A stretch of DNA of 64,000 nucleotides from Dyadobacter flavalbus (GTDB lineage Bacteria > Bacteroidota > Bacteroidia > Cytophagales > Spirosomataceae). The notes below the pieces were generated by a model. It did no database searches. It was not told the DNA's origin and saw only the letters and a list, made by a program, of their open reading frames with translations. The DNA is taken from positions 124,001-188,000 of the forward strand of contig NZ_VBSN01000069.1 in assembly GCF_006149045.1 (NCBI RefSeq), written 5' to 3'. How positions within the stretch are numbered: the first letter of the stretch is position 1; the number at the start of each line of letters is the position of its first letter. Below, one piece after another: positions 27,096-35,385 of this stretch. Position numbers and translations under genes: made by a program.

Positions 27096-28530
27096 GTGGC
27101 TTTATAAATGCTTGTACCTGTTCATTATAGCCGGTATAACGCTGATCCTGTGGCAGTGCAGTTCAAAAAAAACCTCTCCAAAAGCGCCTATGGAAGAATA
27201 TAAATATTCTGATAAAGAGATTCAGAACGAAAAGCATTTGTCTGTTATCAACGTTCCCGTGGAAATACCTGTTTCGGAACTTGAAAATCAGATCAATATG
27301 AAGATCAAAGGGCTTATATATGAAGACAACAGCTACGAAGATGACAATAACGACAATCTGAAAGCGAAAGTCTGGAAAATAAGTCCGATCAAGGTCGTTG
27401 CCATTGATTCTTCCTTTTTGTTTGAGGTTCCTTTGAAGATATGGGTGAGCGCAGGTTATAGAATTAGTCCGCTGGGCATAAAAATGTCCGGATTCAAGGA
27501 TACGGAATTTTCAATCAGAATCCGTCTGATTTCCAAACTGGGTATTTTACCGAACTGGAAAATAAAGTCGGAAACATACGTAGACAGTTACGACTGGATT
27601 ACAGATCCGAATGTGAAGGTTGCCGGCATCAACATTCCGATCAAAAGCATGGCCAGCCGGCTTCTGAACAAAAACTTTGACAAGATTACGGCAGCAATCG
27701 ATGAGCAGGTTTCTTCAAATATCGAGCTTAAAAAAAGTGCTGAAATGGCGTGGGAAATGGCCCGCCAGCCGATTATGCTAGCAAAGGAATTTGATACATG
27801 GCTTGTTGTCGCCCCTTCAAAAGTCGTCATGACGCCGTTACTGGCCAAAAATAATATTCTTCGTGCCGTTATCGGCATCAATGCTTATACCCAAACCATT
27901 ACTTCGGTAGTCAAGCCTGTGGTTGCGGCAGTTCACAAGCTTCCGGATCTGGAAATTGTTAACCATGTAACCGAGGATTTCAAGATCGGATTGATCAGCC
28001 TTGTTTCCTATGAAGATGCAGCCCGGCTTGCAACGGCAAAGCTGAAAGGTGAAACGTTCTCGTTTTTGAACGGCCAGTATAAAGTAGAAGTTACATCCGT
28101 TGAAATGTACGGGCAAAATGACAGGCTTGTTATAAAGGCTGTTATGAAAGGTAGTATAAATGGTACGATTTATTTAAAAGGTATTCCGGATTACAACCCT
28201 GTAAACCAGCAATTATCTCTAAAAAACCTGGACTACGATCTTGACACGAGAAACGCAATAGTTCGAACGGCCGGATGGCTGCTGCAGGGGCAGTTCAGCA
28301 GAATGATGGAGAAGAAAATGGTGTTTCCCGTAGGTCAGCAGATCGTTGATGCCAAGGCAACGATCCAGAAAGCGCTGCAGAATTATAAAGTTACCGACGG
28401 TGTCATTTTGAAGGGCAACCTTTCAGATATTGTTCCAGACAAGGTTTATCTGACTCCGAAACATATTTATTCTGTTGTATTTGCGCATGGAAAGGTTAAT
28501 TTGCGGGTAGACGGGCTAAAAGGAATTTGA
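27043..28530 (+). CDS. DUF4403 family lipoprotein
   Basis: 495-residue protein from the ATG at 27043. A hydrophobic stretch ending in LILWQCSSKK gives a lipoprotein signal with the Cys near residue 41; this needs a start upstream of the Smr stop, hence the 53-bp overlap. The rest matches the style of DUF4403, with the paired BPI/TULIP-like lipid-binding halves (SVINVPVEIPVSELENQINM; later the lines FKIGLISLVSYEDA and VSSNIELKK). It is probably anchored in the outer membrane and of unknown function. RNase P RNA follows 100 bp downstream. Confidence 0.8.
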   Translation: MLRKKNSDTVQPSSRSNKWLYKCLYLFIIAGITLILWQCSSKKTSPKAPMEEYKYSDKEIQNEKHLSVINVPVEIPVSELENQINMKIKGLIYEDNSYEDDNNDNLKAKVWKISPIKVVAIDSSFLFEVPLKIWVSAGYRISPLGIKMSGFKDTEFSIRIRLISKLGILPNWKIKSETYVDSYDWITDPNVKVAGINIPIKSMASRLLNKNFDKITAAIDEQVSSNIELKKSAEMAWEMARQPIMLAKEFDTWLVVAPSKVVMTPLLAKNNILRAVIGINAYTQTITSVVKPVVAAVHKLPDLEIVNHVTEDFKIGLISLVSYEDAARLATAKLKGETFSFLNGQYKVEVTSVEMYGQNDRLVIKAVMKGSINGTIYLKGIPDYNPVNQQLSLKNLDYDLDTRNAIVRTAGWLLQGQFSRMMEKKMVFPVGQQIVDAKATIQKALQNYKVTDGVILKGNLSDIVPDKVYLTPKHIYSVVFAHGKVNLRVDGLKGI

Positions 28531-28617
28531 GATATAATTTGTACAATAGTAAGCTTGTTTACCATATTTTTTTACTTTTAATAGTATATTAACTGCTGAT
28601 CAAAAGAAAGTATTTCT

Positions 28618-28625
28618 TAGCTTTG
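28618..28625 (+). promoter_or_regulatory. Candidate -7 element of rnpB
   Basis: TAGCTTTG matches TAnnTTTG and ends about 10 bp before the first base of the P1 helix. No -33 TTG is found at the usual spacing, so support is partial. Confidence 0.45.
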
Positions 28626-28635
28626 TGGCCAGAGG

Positions 28636-29036
28636 AAAGGATAAGCTGTCCTACCGCCACGGTTTTTGCCGGGGAGGAAAGTCCGGGCAGCACAGAGTAC
28701 CGTACTTCCTAATGGGAAGGCAGCAGACCGGAGACGATTTGCTGACAGCAAGTGCCACAGAAAAGATACCGCCTTGGCATGTTTTTTATATATCAGGGTA
28801 AGGGTGAAATGGTGGAGTAAGAGCCCACCGCTCTCTGGGTAACCATAGAGGCAGGGTAAACCTTACGGGCTGAAAGATCAAATAGGTGTCGGTTTGCGGA
28901 GTTACTCGCTCCCGTTTTTTTAAACGCTGGCACGGGTAGATCGTTAGAGGTTTCGGGTGACCGGAATCCCGGATAAATGGTAGGAACCTTTTAGTTTATA
29001 AAAGATACAGAACCCGGCTTACAGGCTTGTCCTTTT
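28636..29036 (+). ncRNA. rnpB: RNase P RNA (M1-type catalytic RNA)
   Basis: Catalytic RNA that matures tRNA 5' ends. The universally conserved GAGGAAAGTCCGGGC lies near the 5' end (28673-28687), and GGTGAAATGGTGGAGTAAGAGCCCACCGC, GGTAAACCTTACGGGCTGAAAGATCAAATAGG-type segments (from 28801 and 28855) and the CAGAACCCGGCTTACAGGC end are present. Bases 28636-28649 (AAAGGATAAGCTGT) pair with 29021-29035 (ACAGGCTTGTCCTTT) to form P1, which fixes the ends. The length of about 400 nt is normal for bacterial type A. Confidence 0.95.
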
Positions 29037-29094
29037 TTCTGTTTTGAATTAATTAAATACAGTGAATAATTGAATCACATAACTGGTGTTTCCC

Positions 29095-30603
29095 ATGAAG
29101 AAAAAGAATCTTTACGTTGCTTTAATTTGTTTGTCCCTGCTGAGCTTGAATACGTTTGCTCAAAACAGAACGTATGACGGGCCCAATAAAATGAATACCT
29201 GGTCCATAACAGGATATGGAGGGATCACAAAATTCTTCGGAGATTTAACGCAGTACGATGGCTTCAAACGCGGAGACAATGAAAAACTGACAGGCGGCTG
29301 GGGATTATCCGTAAACAAACAGCTTTCACCTATATTCGGTCTTCAGATCGTTGGCTATAACGGACGTCTTCAGGGTTCCAAAGATTCGCATGTCAGCTCT
29401 TTAACCGGTGATGTTTACAGTGCTACATTCAACAGCCCGTCATTTGTTCAGGTTTCTTTGGACGGAACTGCCAACATCAGCCGTTTGCTGTTCGGATATA
29501 AAAAACTTCGCAGATGGAAAGTCGATGCACATCTTGGAGCCGGTATCATTTATTATCACACCGATGTAGACTATGTTAACATAACCAAAGGTCTAAGCGG
29601 CAGCTTCTCAACCAATACGGACAACAGTTCCAAAACAGCTGGTGAGTGGGAGCGTAACGGTTCTACTTATACCCGGGAATGGGTAGTTCCAACAGGATTG
29701 GCTGTACATTATGAACTGTCTTCACGTTTTGACCTTGGTATCGACTACACGCACAATTTTGTAAATACAGAAAAGCTCGATGCAACAGTTGGCGGTCTGA
29801 GCGATTATACTTCACAGCAAGGAATCTGGACGTTTGCAAGAGGTGAATCCAGAAACGATTCCTACGGTATGCTGAATCTTGCATTGACTTACAAACTGGG
29901 CAAAAATGCAGTAAGAGCGAAAGGCGGCAAATACGATGCAGCAAGCGGCCGTTATCACCTGCGCTGGACCAATCCGCAATCTCTGATCCCGGTTCCTTAC
30001 AACCCGACCATGAGCGATGCAGATTCGATAGCGAAAGCAGTAATGCCTGATCCGGTTGATCCGCGTCTTTATACCGATTCTGACGGTGACAGCGTTGCCG
30101 ATCTTTTTGACAAGGAGCCAAATACGCCAAGCGGAAGCGTTGTTTCAGGTGGCGGAGTTGCAATGGATCTTGATAAAATCATCAGAGATGCAATCAAAAA
30201 TAACCTGCCGAAAGATGAATGTGAAGCATTGTTCAGCAACATCGAATTCGATACGGACAAAGCGATTATCCGTGATCCTTCAAAAGAGACATTGAGCAAA
30301 GTGGTTGAGCTTTTGAACATGCGTACAAACTGCCGCATCGTTCTGGTAGGACATACAGATGCACGTGCTTCTGACAGCTACAACGTAGGTCTTTCACGCC
30401 GCCGTGTTGATGCAGCCAAAAGATTCCTTATCCGTGCCGGTATCACTGATCCAAGCCGTATCCTGACCGAATATTATGGTGAGTATCGTCCGATTGCCGA
30501 AAACACTACTGTGGAAGGCTTGCAGTCTAACCGTCGTGTGGAAATCAAGATTCTTCCTAACAATACATTGCGTTCTACATATCCTGCCGGTTTCCGCCGC
30601 TAG
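29095..30603 (+). CDS. OmpA-family outer-membrane protein
   Basis: 502-residue protein from the ATG at 29095; a GTG at 29086 would add three residues. A signal peptide ends at about NTFAQ (residue 23). A beta-barrel-like N-terminal part follows, then a short calcium-type segment DSDGDSVADLFDKEPNTPSG, then a C-terminal OmpA peptidoglycan-binding domain (about residues 380-495; FDTDKAII, VLVGHTDARASDSYN, LSRRRVDAAKRFL, NRRVEIKI). It probably links the outer membrane to peptidoglycan. A strong terminator lies just after it, so it is expressed apart from rpsP. Confidence 0.93.
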   Translation: MKKKNLYVALICLSLLSLNTFAQNRTYDGPNKMNTWSITGYGGITKFFGDLTQYDGFKRGDNEKLTGGWGLSVNKQLSPIFGLQIVGYNGRLQGSKDSHVSSLTGDVYSATFNSPSFVQVSLDGTANISRLLFGYKKLRRWKVDAHLGAGIIYYHTDVDYVNITKGLSGSFSTNTDNSSKTAGEWERNGSTYTREWVVPTGLAVHYELSSRFDLGIDYTHNFVNTEKLDATVGGLSDYTSQQGIWTFARGESRNDSYGMLNLALTYKLGKNAVRAKGGKYDAASGRYHLRWTNPQSLIPVPYNPTMSDADSIAKAVMPDPVDPRLYTDSDGDSVADLFDKEPNTPSGSVVSGGGVAMDLDKIIRDAIKNNLPKDECEALFSNIEFDTDKAIIRDPSKETLSKVVELLNMRTNCRIVLVGHTDARASDSYNVGLSRRRVDAAKRFLIRAGITDPSRILTEYYGEYRPIAENTTVEGLQSNRRVEIKILPNNTLRSTYPAGFRR

Positions 30604-30623
30604 GTTTCAGAAAATACTTTTGC

Positions 30624-30655
30624 AAAAGGAAGGCGTCACATGCCTTCCTTTTTTT
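30624..30655 (+). terminator. Rho-independent terminator after the OmpA-like gene
   Basis: Eleven-bp perfect arms (AAAAGGAAGGC/GCCTTCCTTTT) with a 7-base loop and a T run. Confidence 0.9.
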
Positions 30656-30689
30656 GTGCATTGATAACAGTGGAATCAGGAAATTAACT

Positions 30690-30697
30690 TACCTTTG
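30690..30697 (+). promoter_or_regulatory. Candidate -7 element of the rpsP operon
   Basis: TACCTTTG matches TAnnTTTG, 48 bp before the rpsP ATG. The nearest TTG upstream (30661) is at 26 bp, longer than usual. Confidence 0.45.
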
Positions 30698-30745
30698 CAC
30701 CCTGTTTAATTAAGGGACGAGTTCCCGATCATAACAAATTCAATA

Positions 30746-31303
30746 ATGGCAGTTAAAATAAGGTTAGCGCGTCGTGGACGCAAAAAGAAAGCGATCTATG
30801 ATATCGTAGTCGCAGATGCCAGAGCACCACGTGATGGTCGCTTCATCGAAAAATTGGGTGTTTACAACCCTGGAACAAATCCTGCTTTCATCGTTCTGGA
30901 ATCAGACAAAGCTGTTGACTGGCTTCTTAAAGGCGCTCAGCCTACAGATACAGCCCGTTCCATTCTGCAGCATGAAGGCATCATGCTTCGCAAGCACCTT
31001 CAGGTTGGTGTAATCAAAGGTGCAATCACGCAGGAAGTTGCTGATTCACGTTTTGAAGAATGGAAAGGTTCAAAAGCAGACCGCAAGGCTACTGCTGCCG
31101 ATACTTTGACTCAGAAGAAAGATGCTGAGAAACTAGCCAAGCTTGAAGCTGAGCGTAAGGTAAATCAGGCCCGTGCCGAAGCGATTGCAAAGAAAAACAC
31201 ACCTCCTGCTGAGGAAACTCCTGCTGGCGACGATGCAGAAGTTACAGACGAAGTTTCTGATGAGGCTGCAGCAAGTGCACCGGCAGAAGAATCTGCTGAG
31301 TAA
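30746..31303 (+). CDS. rpsP: 30S ribosomal protein S16 with long C-terminal extension
   Basis: Binds 16S rRNA during assembly of the small subunit. Residues 1-80 are the S16 core (MAVKIRLARRGRKKKAIYDI, then ARAPRDGRFIEKLGVYNP). The remaining 105 residues are a Lys/Ala/Glu-rich tail (KADRKATAADTLTQKKDAEK, then an acidic Ala/Glu end), normal for the phylum but about twice the length of E. coli S16. It heads the rpsP-rimM-trmD operon. Confidence 0.97.
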   Translation: MAVKIRLARRGRKKKAIYDIVVADARAPRDGRFIEKLGVYNPGTNPAFIVLESDKAVDWLLKGAQPTDTARSILQHEGIMLRKHLQVGVIKGAITQEVADSRFEEWKGSKADRKATAADTLTQKKDAEKLAKLEAERKVNQARAEAIAKKNTPPAEETPAGDDAEVTDEVSDEAAASAPAEESAE

Positions 31304-31390
31304 TTTGCCTGGAAATACATTTTTTATGGGTCTGTCGGTTTGCCGAACAGACTCATATTGTTTATATACCATATTAAACATTCCATTTTT

Positions 31391-31951
31391 GTGACACAGG
31401 ATAATTGTTATTTGCTGGGTTATATCGTAAGAACACACGGAACCTCGGGCAATGTTGTTATATTTCTGGATGTGGATTATCCGGAAGATTATGAAGATCT
31501 TGATGCAGTTTACGTTGAGATCAAAGGAGAACTGGTTCCTTATTTTATCCAGAATTTCAATCTGCAGAAGCAGGGAAATGCAATTGTAAGCTTTGAAGAT
31601 GTCAATACAATTGAAAAAGCGCAGGCACTTGTCGGAACTTCGCTTTATCTGTCTCTGGATGAACTGGAAGAGCTTGATAATGAAGAATTTTACTATCATG
31701 AAATCAAAGGCTTCACGGTTGTGGATGAAAATAAAGGTGAACTCGGGATTGTAAGAGAAGTATATTCGCTGAACGGACAGGATCTGATTGCTATGGATTA
31801 TCAGGGAAGTGAAGTGCTGATACCCACTGCGGAAGATATTGTATTAAGGGCAGACAAGGCAAAGCAGCAGCTGCTTGTTAACTTGCCGGAAGGCCTTCTG
31901 GAAGTTTATCTTGACAACAATTCAGATAATACCCCGGATGATGCGGATTGA
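31391..31951 (+). CDS. rimM: Ribosome maturation factor RimM
   Basis: Assists 30S assembly through binding S19. A GTG start at 31391 gives VTQDNCYLLGYIVRTHGTSGN, the expected N-terminus; the frame is open upstream to 31340 but the extra residues are not RimM-like. The RimM barrel (FIQNFNLQKQGNAIVSFEDV) is followed by a PRC-barrel domain (EFYYHEIKGFTVVDENKGEL, then LIPTAEDIVLRAD). It lies between rpsP and trmD and overlaps trmD by 11 bp. Confidence 0.93.
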   Translation: MTQDNCYLLGYIVRTHGTSGNVVIFLDVDYPEDYEDLDAVYVEIKGELVPYFIQNFNLQKQGNAIVSFEDVNTIEKAQALVGTSLYLSLDELEELDNEEFYYHEIKGFTVVDENKGELGIVREVYSLNGQDLIAMDYQGSEVLIPTAEDIVLRADKAKQQLLVNLPEGLLEVYLDNNSDNTPDDAD

Positions 31952-32615
31952 TATTGTTACTTGCGTTCCAAGCCTGCTTGACAGCTTTTTTGCACATTCG
32001 ATTCTGAAAAGAGCACAGCAGGGCGGGTTCGTGGAAGTTGTGATTCATGATATCAGAGACTATTCTGTAAACAAGCACCGTACTATCGACGACTATGCAT
32101 TTGGCGGCGGTGCCGGTATGGTGCTGCAGATTGAGCCAATTGCACGATGCATCAGAAAATTGCAGAGCGAGCGGCAATACGATGAAGTTATTTATCTGAC
32201 GCCTGATGGCGAGCTGATGCAGCAAAGAATGGTTAACCAGCTATCCTTGAAAGGCAATCTGATCCTGCTTTGCGGCCATTACAAAGGTGTTGATCAGCGC
32301 GTTCGTGACTTGTTTGTGACCAAGGAAGTGAGTATCGGAGATTATGTGCTTTCCGGTGGCGAACTTGCGGCAGCCGTACTTGCTGACGCCATTATACGAC
32401 TATTGCCGGGCGTTTTGAACGATGAAACTTCTGCATTGACGGACTCTTTTCAGGACAATTTGCTTGCCCCGCCTGTTTACACCAGACCTGCGGATTTTGA
32501 AGGAAACAAAGTGCCTGAAATCCTGATGTCCGGACATGAAGCCAAGATCGAATCCTGGCGGTACGAGCAATCTCTCCGGCGGACAAAAGAAAGAAGACCG
32601 GACTTGCTGGAATGA
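31941..32615 (+). CDS. trmD: tRNA (guanine37-N1)-methyltransferase
   Basis: SAM-dependent knot-type methyltransferase that modifies G37 of tRNA. The start MRIDIVTCVPSLL at 31941 is the TrmD norm (an ATG sits one codon before). Motifs are FGGGAGMVL, LCGHYKGVDQRV and ISIGDYVLSGGE-like EVSIGDYVLSGGELAA, and the C-terminal YTRPADFEGNKVPEIL. Length of 224 residues is normal. In many bacteria rplS follows; here a repeat-rich spacer follows instead and no rplS is seen. Confidence 0.96.
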   Translation: MRIDIVTCVPSLLDSFFAHSILKRAQQGGFVEVVIHDIRDYSVNKHRTIDDYAFGGGAGMVLQIEPIARCIRKLQSERQYDEVIYLTPDGELMQQRMVNQLSLKGNLILLCGHYKGVDQRVRDLFVTKEVSIGDYVLSGGELAAAVLADAIIRLLPGVLNDETSALTDSFQDNLLAPPVYTRPADFEGNKVPEILMSGHEAKIESWRYEQSLRRTKERRPDLLE

Positions 32616-32617
32616 AA

Positions 32618-32666
32618 AGCTATTAGCGATCAGCTCTTGGTTTTTAGCTAATAGCCGTTAACTAAT
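32618..32666. repeat. Heptamer tandem repeat, 7 units, directly after trmD
   Basis: Units AGCTATT, AGCGATC, AGCTCTT, GGTTTTT, AGCTAAT, AGCCGTT, AACTAAT. It starts 3 bp after the trmD stop. Confidence 0.85.
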
Positions 32667-32734
32667 ATTTAAGCTGATTCAAACTTAAAGCAATAGATGA
32701 AATAACAATAAAAAAGGCTTATAAGGCCAGCAAT

Positions 32735-32925
32735 CAACTAGAAGTGACGATAAATGACTTTCCTCTCAAAGCTAACGGTCAAAAGCTAACAGCTAACAGC
32801 AACAAATGACCATCAATGACAACAAATAGCCATCAATGACTTCCCGCCAAAAGCTAACAGCAATAAATGACCATCAATGACAACAAATAACCATCAATGA
32901 CTTCCCGCCAAAAGCCAACACCCTA
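32735..32925. repeat. 61-bp tandem repeat built from AAATGACCATCAATGAC and heptamer units
   Basis: Two near-identical copies of a 61-bp unit start at about 32780 and 32848, with a third beginning at 32909. The first spacing is 68 bp, exactly one extra AGCTAAC heptamer. Each copy contains CCAAAAGCTAACAGC, AATGACCATCAATGAC and CATCAATGACTTCCCGCC. A degenerate piece is seen from 32740. It fills the spacer up to the end of the GNAT gene. Confidence 0.85.
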
Positions 32926-33366
32926 AAAATCCAGACTACAGTTAATCCATTCATTATCAAAGTTCGTCCCGTACTTTCTGTAAAAGCCTACAGCGGAAGT
33001 GTTCCAGTCGAGTACCTGCCATAACATGCCCGTACAGCCTGTTTGCTTTGCCGCTTTTACGGTTGCATCAAAAAGTATCTTGCCGATTCCGTTACCGCGC
33101 ATGCTTTCGGTAACAATGATGTCTTCCATGTACAATCTTTTTCCTTTCCAGGTAGAATAGCGAAAGTAATAAAGCGACAGTCCGACAATCTTTGAATCTG
33201 CTTCTGCTACAAAGAAATCGTATAATTTCTCGTTGTAGTCACGGGTCATTTTCTCAACGTTATTGGAAACCTGATTCAGTGCTTTTTCATAAGTCGCCAG
33301 TTCTTTCACCAGTTCAAAAACGGAGGGTATATCTTCAGTTGTTCCTTGTCGGGTTGAAATTGTCAT
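32923..33366 (-). CDS. GNAT-family N-acetyltransferase
   Basis: 147-residue acetyl-CoA-dependent acyltransferase similar in style to spermidine/spermine acetyltransferases. The acetyl-CoA motif is MRGNGIGKILFDA (about 98-110), preceded by MEDIIVTE and followed by WNTSAVGFYRKYG (about 128-140). The substrate is unknown. Its stop lies at the edge of the 61-bp repeat. It is 50 bp downstream of the rluD-like gene on the same strand. Confidence 0.88.
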   Translation of the reverse strand: MTISTRQGTTEDIPSVFELVKELATYEKALNQVSNNVEKMTRDYNEKLYDFFVAEADSKIVGLSLYYFRYSTWKGKRLYMEDIIVTESMRGNGIGKILFDATVKAAKQTGCTGMLWQVLDWNTSAVGFYRKYGTNFDNEWINCSLDF

Positions 33367-33415
33367 AAGCCATTTTTATAATTAAAACCGGTAAAAGCCT
33401 GAAATATACTACTTG

Positions 33416-34447
33416 CTACTGATGATTTACATAGTTTTCCCACTTGTCAAGAATAGTCTGAAAGTTTTCGGGGAGTTCTGTATCAAACTGCATCCATTCC
33501 TTTGTTGTCGGATGGACAAAACCCAGCGATTTGGCATGCAGCGCCTGACTTGGAAGCAAGCTGAAACAGTTTTCAACCATTGCCTTGTAACTTCCGCTTG
33601 CTGCGCCGCGCAGGATTTTGTTTCCGCCGTAAGTGGTGTCATTGAAAATCGGATGACCAATATATTTCATATGAACCCGGATCTGGTGCGTACGGCCCGT
33701 TTCCAGCTTGCATTGAATCAAAGAGACATCACGCAGCCGTTTTAAAACTTCATAATGCGTTACGGCATGTCTTCCATGACTGCCATCCGGAAATATATCC
33801 ATCACTTTTCGGTCTTTAAGATTTCTTCCGATATGACCGGTAACCGTTCCTTTGTCACTTTTCGGTTCGCCCCAGATGATGGCATTGTATGTTCGTTCTA
33901 TGGAATGGTCGGAAAACTGTTTTGCCAGAAATGACATGGCAAATTCCGTTTTGGCAATCACCAGCAATCCCGATGTATCCTTGTCGATCCGGTGAACAAG
34001 CCCCGGCCTGATGTCGCCGTTTGTTCCCGTCGGCAATTGCTTGAAATGAAAAGCCAGTGCATGTATCAGCGTTCCCGACCAATGCCCGAAAGCCGGATGT
34101 ACAACCATTCCGGTCGGTTTGTTAACGATCAGCAGCGCGTCATCCTCGTAAAGGATGTTTAACGGAATGTCTTCCGGAATAATTTCGGTATCACGCGGCG
34201 GCTCGGGAAGGGAAAGCGTGATGATATCATACGGCTTTACTTTATAACTGGCTTTTTTGGCCTGCCCGTTTACACGTACGGCCTCAGCTTCAATACCGTT
34301 TTGTATTTTTGTGCGTGAAGCTTTCGCAACATGAATGCTAAGATATTTGTCCAGCCTGATTGCACTCTGACCTTTGTCAATAACGATTCGGTAATGTTCA
34401 AACAAATCATCTTCTTCAGAGGTAATTTCAACGTTATCTTCGGACAT
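33416..34447 (-). CDS. rluD: RluA-family 23S rRNA pseudouridine synthase, RluD-like
   Basis: 343 residues. An S4 RNA-binding domain fills about 20-85 (SIRLDKYLS-type AIRLDKYLSIHVAKASRTK). The catalytic domain has VVHPAFGHWSGTLIHAL and the motif VHRIDKDTSGLLVIAK, whose Asp is the nucleophile, then QCKLETGRTHQIRVHM. RluD modifies helix 69 of 23S rRNA; RluC or another relative cannot be excluded. It starts 20 bp from the divergent PLP-enzyme gene. Confidence 0.92.
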   Translation of the reverse strand: MSEDNVEITSEEDDLFEHYRIVIDKGQSAIRLDKYLSIHVAKASRTKIQNGIEAEAVRVNGQAKKASYKVKPYDIITLSLPEPPRDTEIIPEDIPLNILYEDDALLIVNKPTGMVVHPAFGHWSGTLIHALAFHFKQLPTGTNGDIRPGLVHRIDKDTSGLLVIAKTEFAMSFLAKQFSDHSIERTYNAIIWGEPKSDKGTVTGHIGRNLKDRKVMDIFPDGSHGRHAVTHYEVLKRLRDVSLIQCKLETGRTHQIRVHMKYIGHPIFNDTTYGGNKILRGAASGSYKAMVENCFSLLPSQALHAKSLGFVHPTTKEWMQFDTELPENFQTILDKWENYVNHQ

Positions 34448-34467
34448 TTTTCTATTTTAATTTACTA

Positions 34468-35385
34468 TTGGCAAAATTATCAAATTTCGTGGATTTACTT
34501 GGTCCTATAACGCCTACTCCTTTGCAGGAACTTTCCGGCAAGTTCATTGAAGAGGCAGGAATCCGATTGTTTATCAAACGCGATGACCTTATTCATCCAA
34601 CCGTTTCGGGCAATAAATGGCGAAAACTCAAATACAATTTATTAAAGGCAAAAGCGGAAAATAAAAGCACTTTGCTGACATTCGGAGGTGCTTATTCCAA
34701 TCATCTGTATGCAACGGCAGCTGCCGGAAATGCACTCGGATTCAAGACAATCGGAATTGTAAGAGGTGAGGAACTGGCTGAAAAAGAAACGCCAACGCTG
34801 GAATTCTGCCGTGAACAGCATATGCAACTGCATTTCGTTTCCAGACAGGAATACAGGCAAAAACATTCGGAGGAATATTTGTTACAGCTATCCGGACAGT
34901 TTGACTTTCCTTTTATCATTCCGGAAGGCGGAACTTCGGACCTTGCGTTAAAAGGAGTTGCTGAAATGGTTACGGAAGTACGCCGTCAGCTGGAATCTGC
35001 GCCGGATTTTTTTGCAGTGGCTGCGGGAACCGGCGGTACGGCTGCGGGGATACTTTCTGCCAACGCGAATGTTCTTGCATTTCCGGCATTGAAAGGCGGT
35101 GATTTCCTTGAAAACGATATCAACGGGCTGCTGAACAATTTTGAAAATATAGGCAAACTGAAATTATTCACCGATTATCATTTTGGAGGCTATGCCAAAT
35201 GGAAGCCGGAACTTCTGAGTTTTATAGAAAGCTTTAAAAACGATTACGGAATTCAGCTCGAACAGGTTTACACCGGCAAGCTGTTTTTCGGCCTGTTTGA
35301 GCTTATCCGTAACGGTTACTTTGCAAAAGGAACCGTAATTGTTGCCGTTCATACGGGCGGTTTACAGGGATTGCTGATCAGATAA
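34468..35385 (+). CDS. PLP-dependent D-cysteine desulfhydrase/ACC deaminase-like enzyme
   Basis: 305-residue fold-type II PLP enzyme. The PLP lysine is in SGNKWRKLKYN (about residues 47-57), then TFGGAYSNH, EGGTSDLALKG and the phosphate loop AAGTGGTAAG. It resembles the 1-aminocyclopropane-1-carboxylate deaminase/D-cysteine desulfhydrase group; which substrate is not readable. No ATG occurs before about codon 118, so the start is TTG at 34468 or GTG at 34489. Its 3' end overlaps the convergent antiporter gene by 8 bp. Confidence 0.82.
   Translation: MAKLSNFVDLLGPITPTPLQELSGKFIEEAGIRLFIKRDDLIHPTVSGNKWRKLKYNLLKAKAENKSTLLTFGGAYSNHLYATAAAGNALGFKTIGIVRGEELAEKETPTLEFCREQHMQLHFVSRQEYRQKHSEEYLLQLSGQFDFPFIIPEGGTSDLALKGVAEMVTEVRRQLESAPDFFAVAAGTGGTAAGILSANANVLAFPALKGGDFLENDINGLLNNFENIGKLKLFTDYHFGGYAKWKPELLSFIESFKNDYGIQLEQVYTGKLFFGLFELIRNGYFAKGTVIVAVHTGGLQGLLIR
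34472..34479 (-). promoter_or_regulatory. Candidate -7 element of the rluD-like gene
   Basis: Minus strand TAATTTTG matches TAnnTTTG, 25 bp before the ATG at 34447. It lies inside the first codons of the divergent PLP-enzyme gene. No -33 box is seen. Confidence 0.35.

Noticed and set aside
32616..32922. rplS after trmD
   Set aside because: The common rpsP-rimM-trmD-rplS order was expected, but the DNA here is only repeats.
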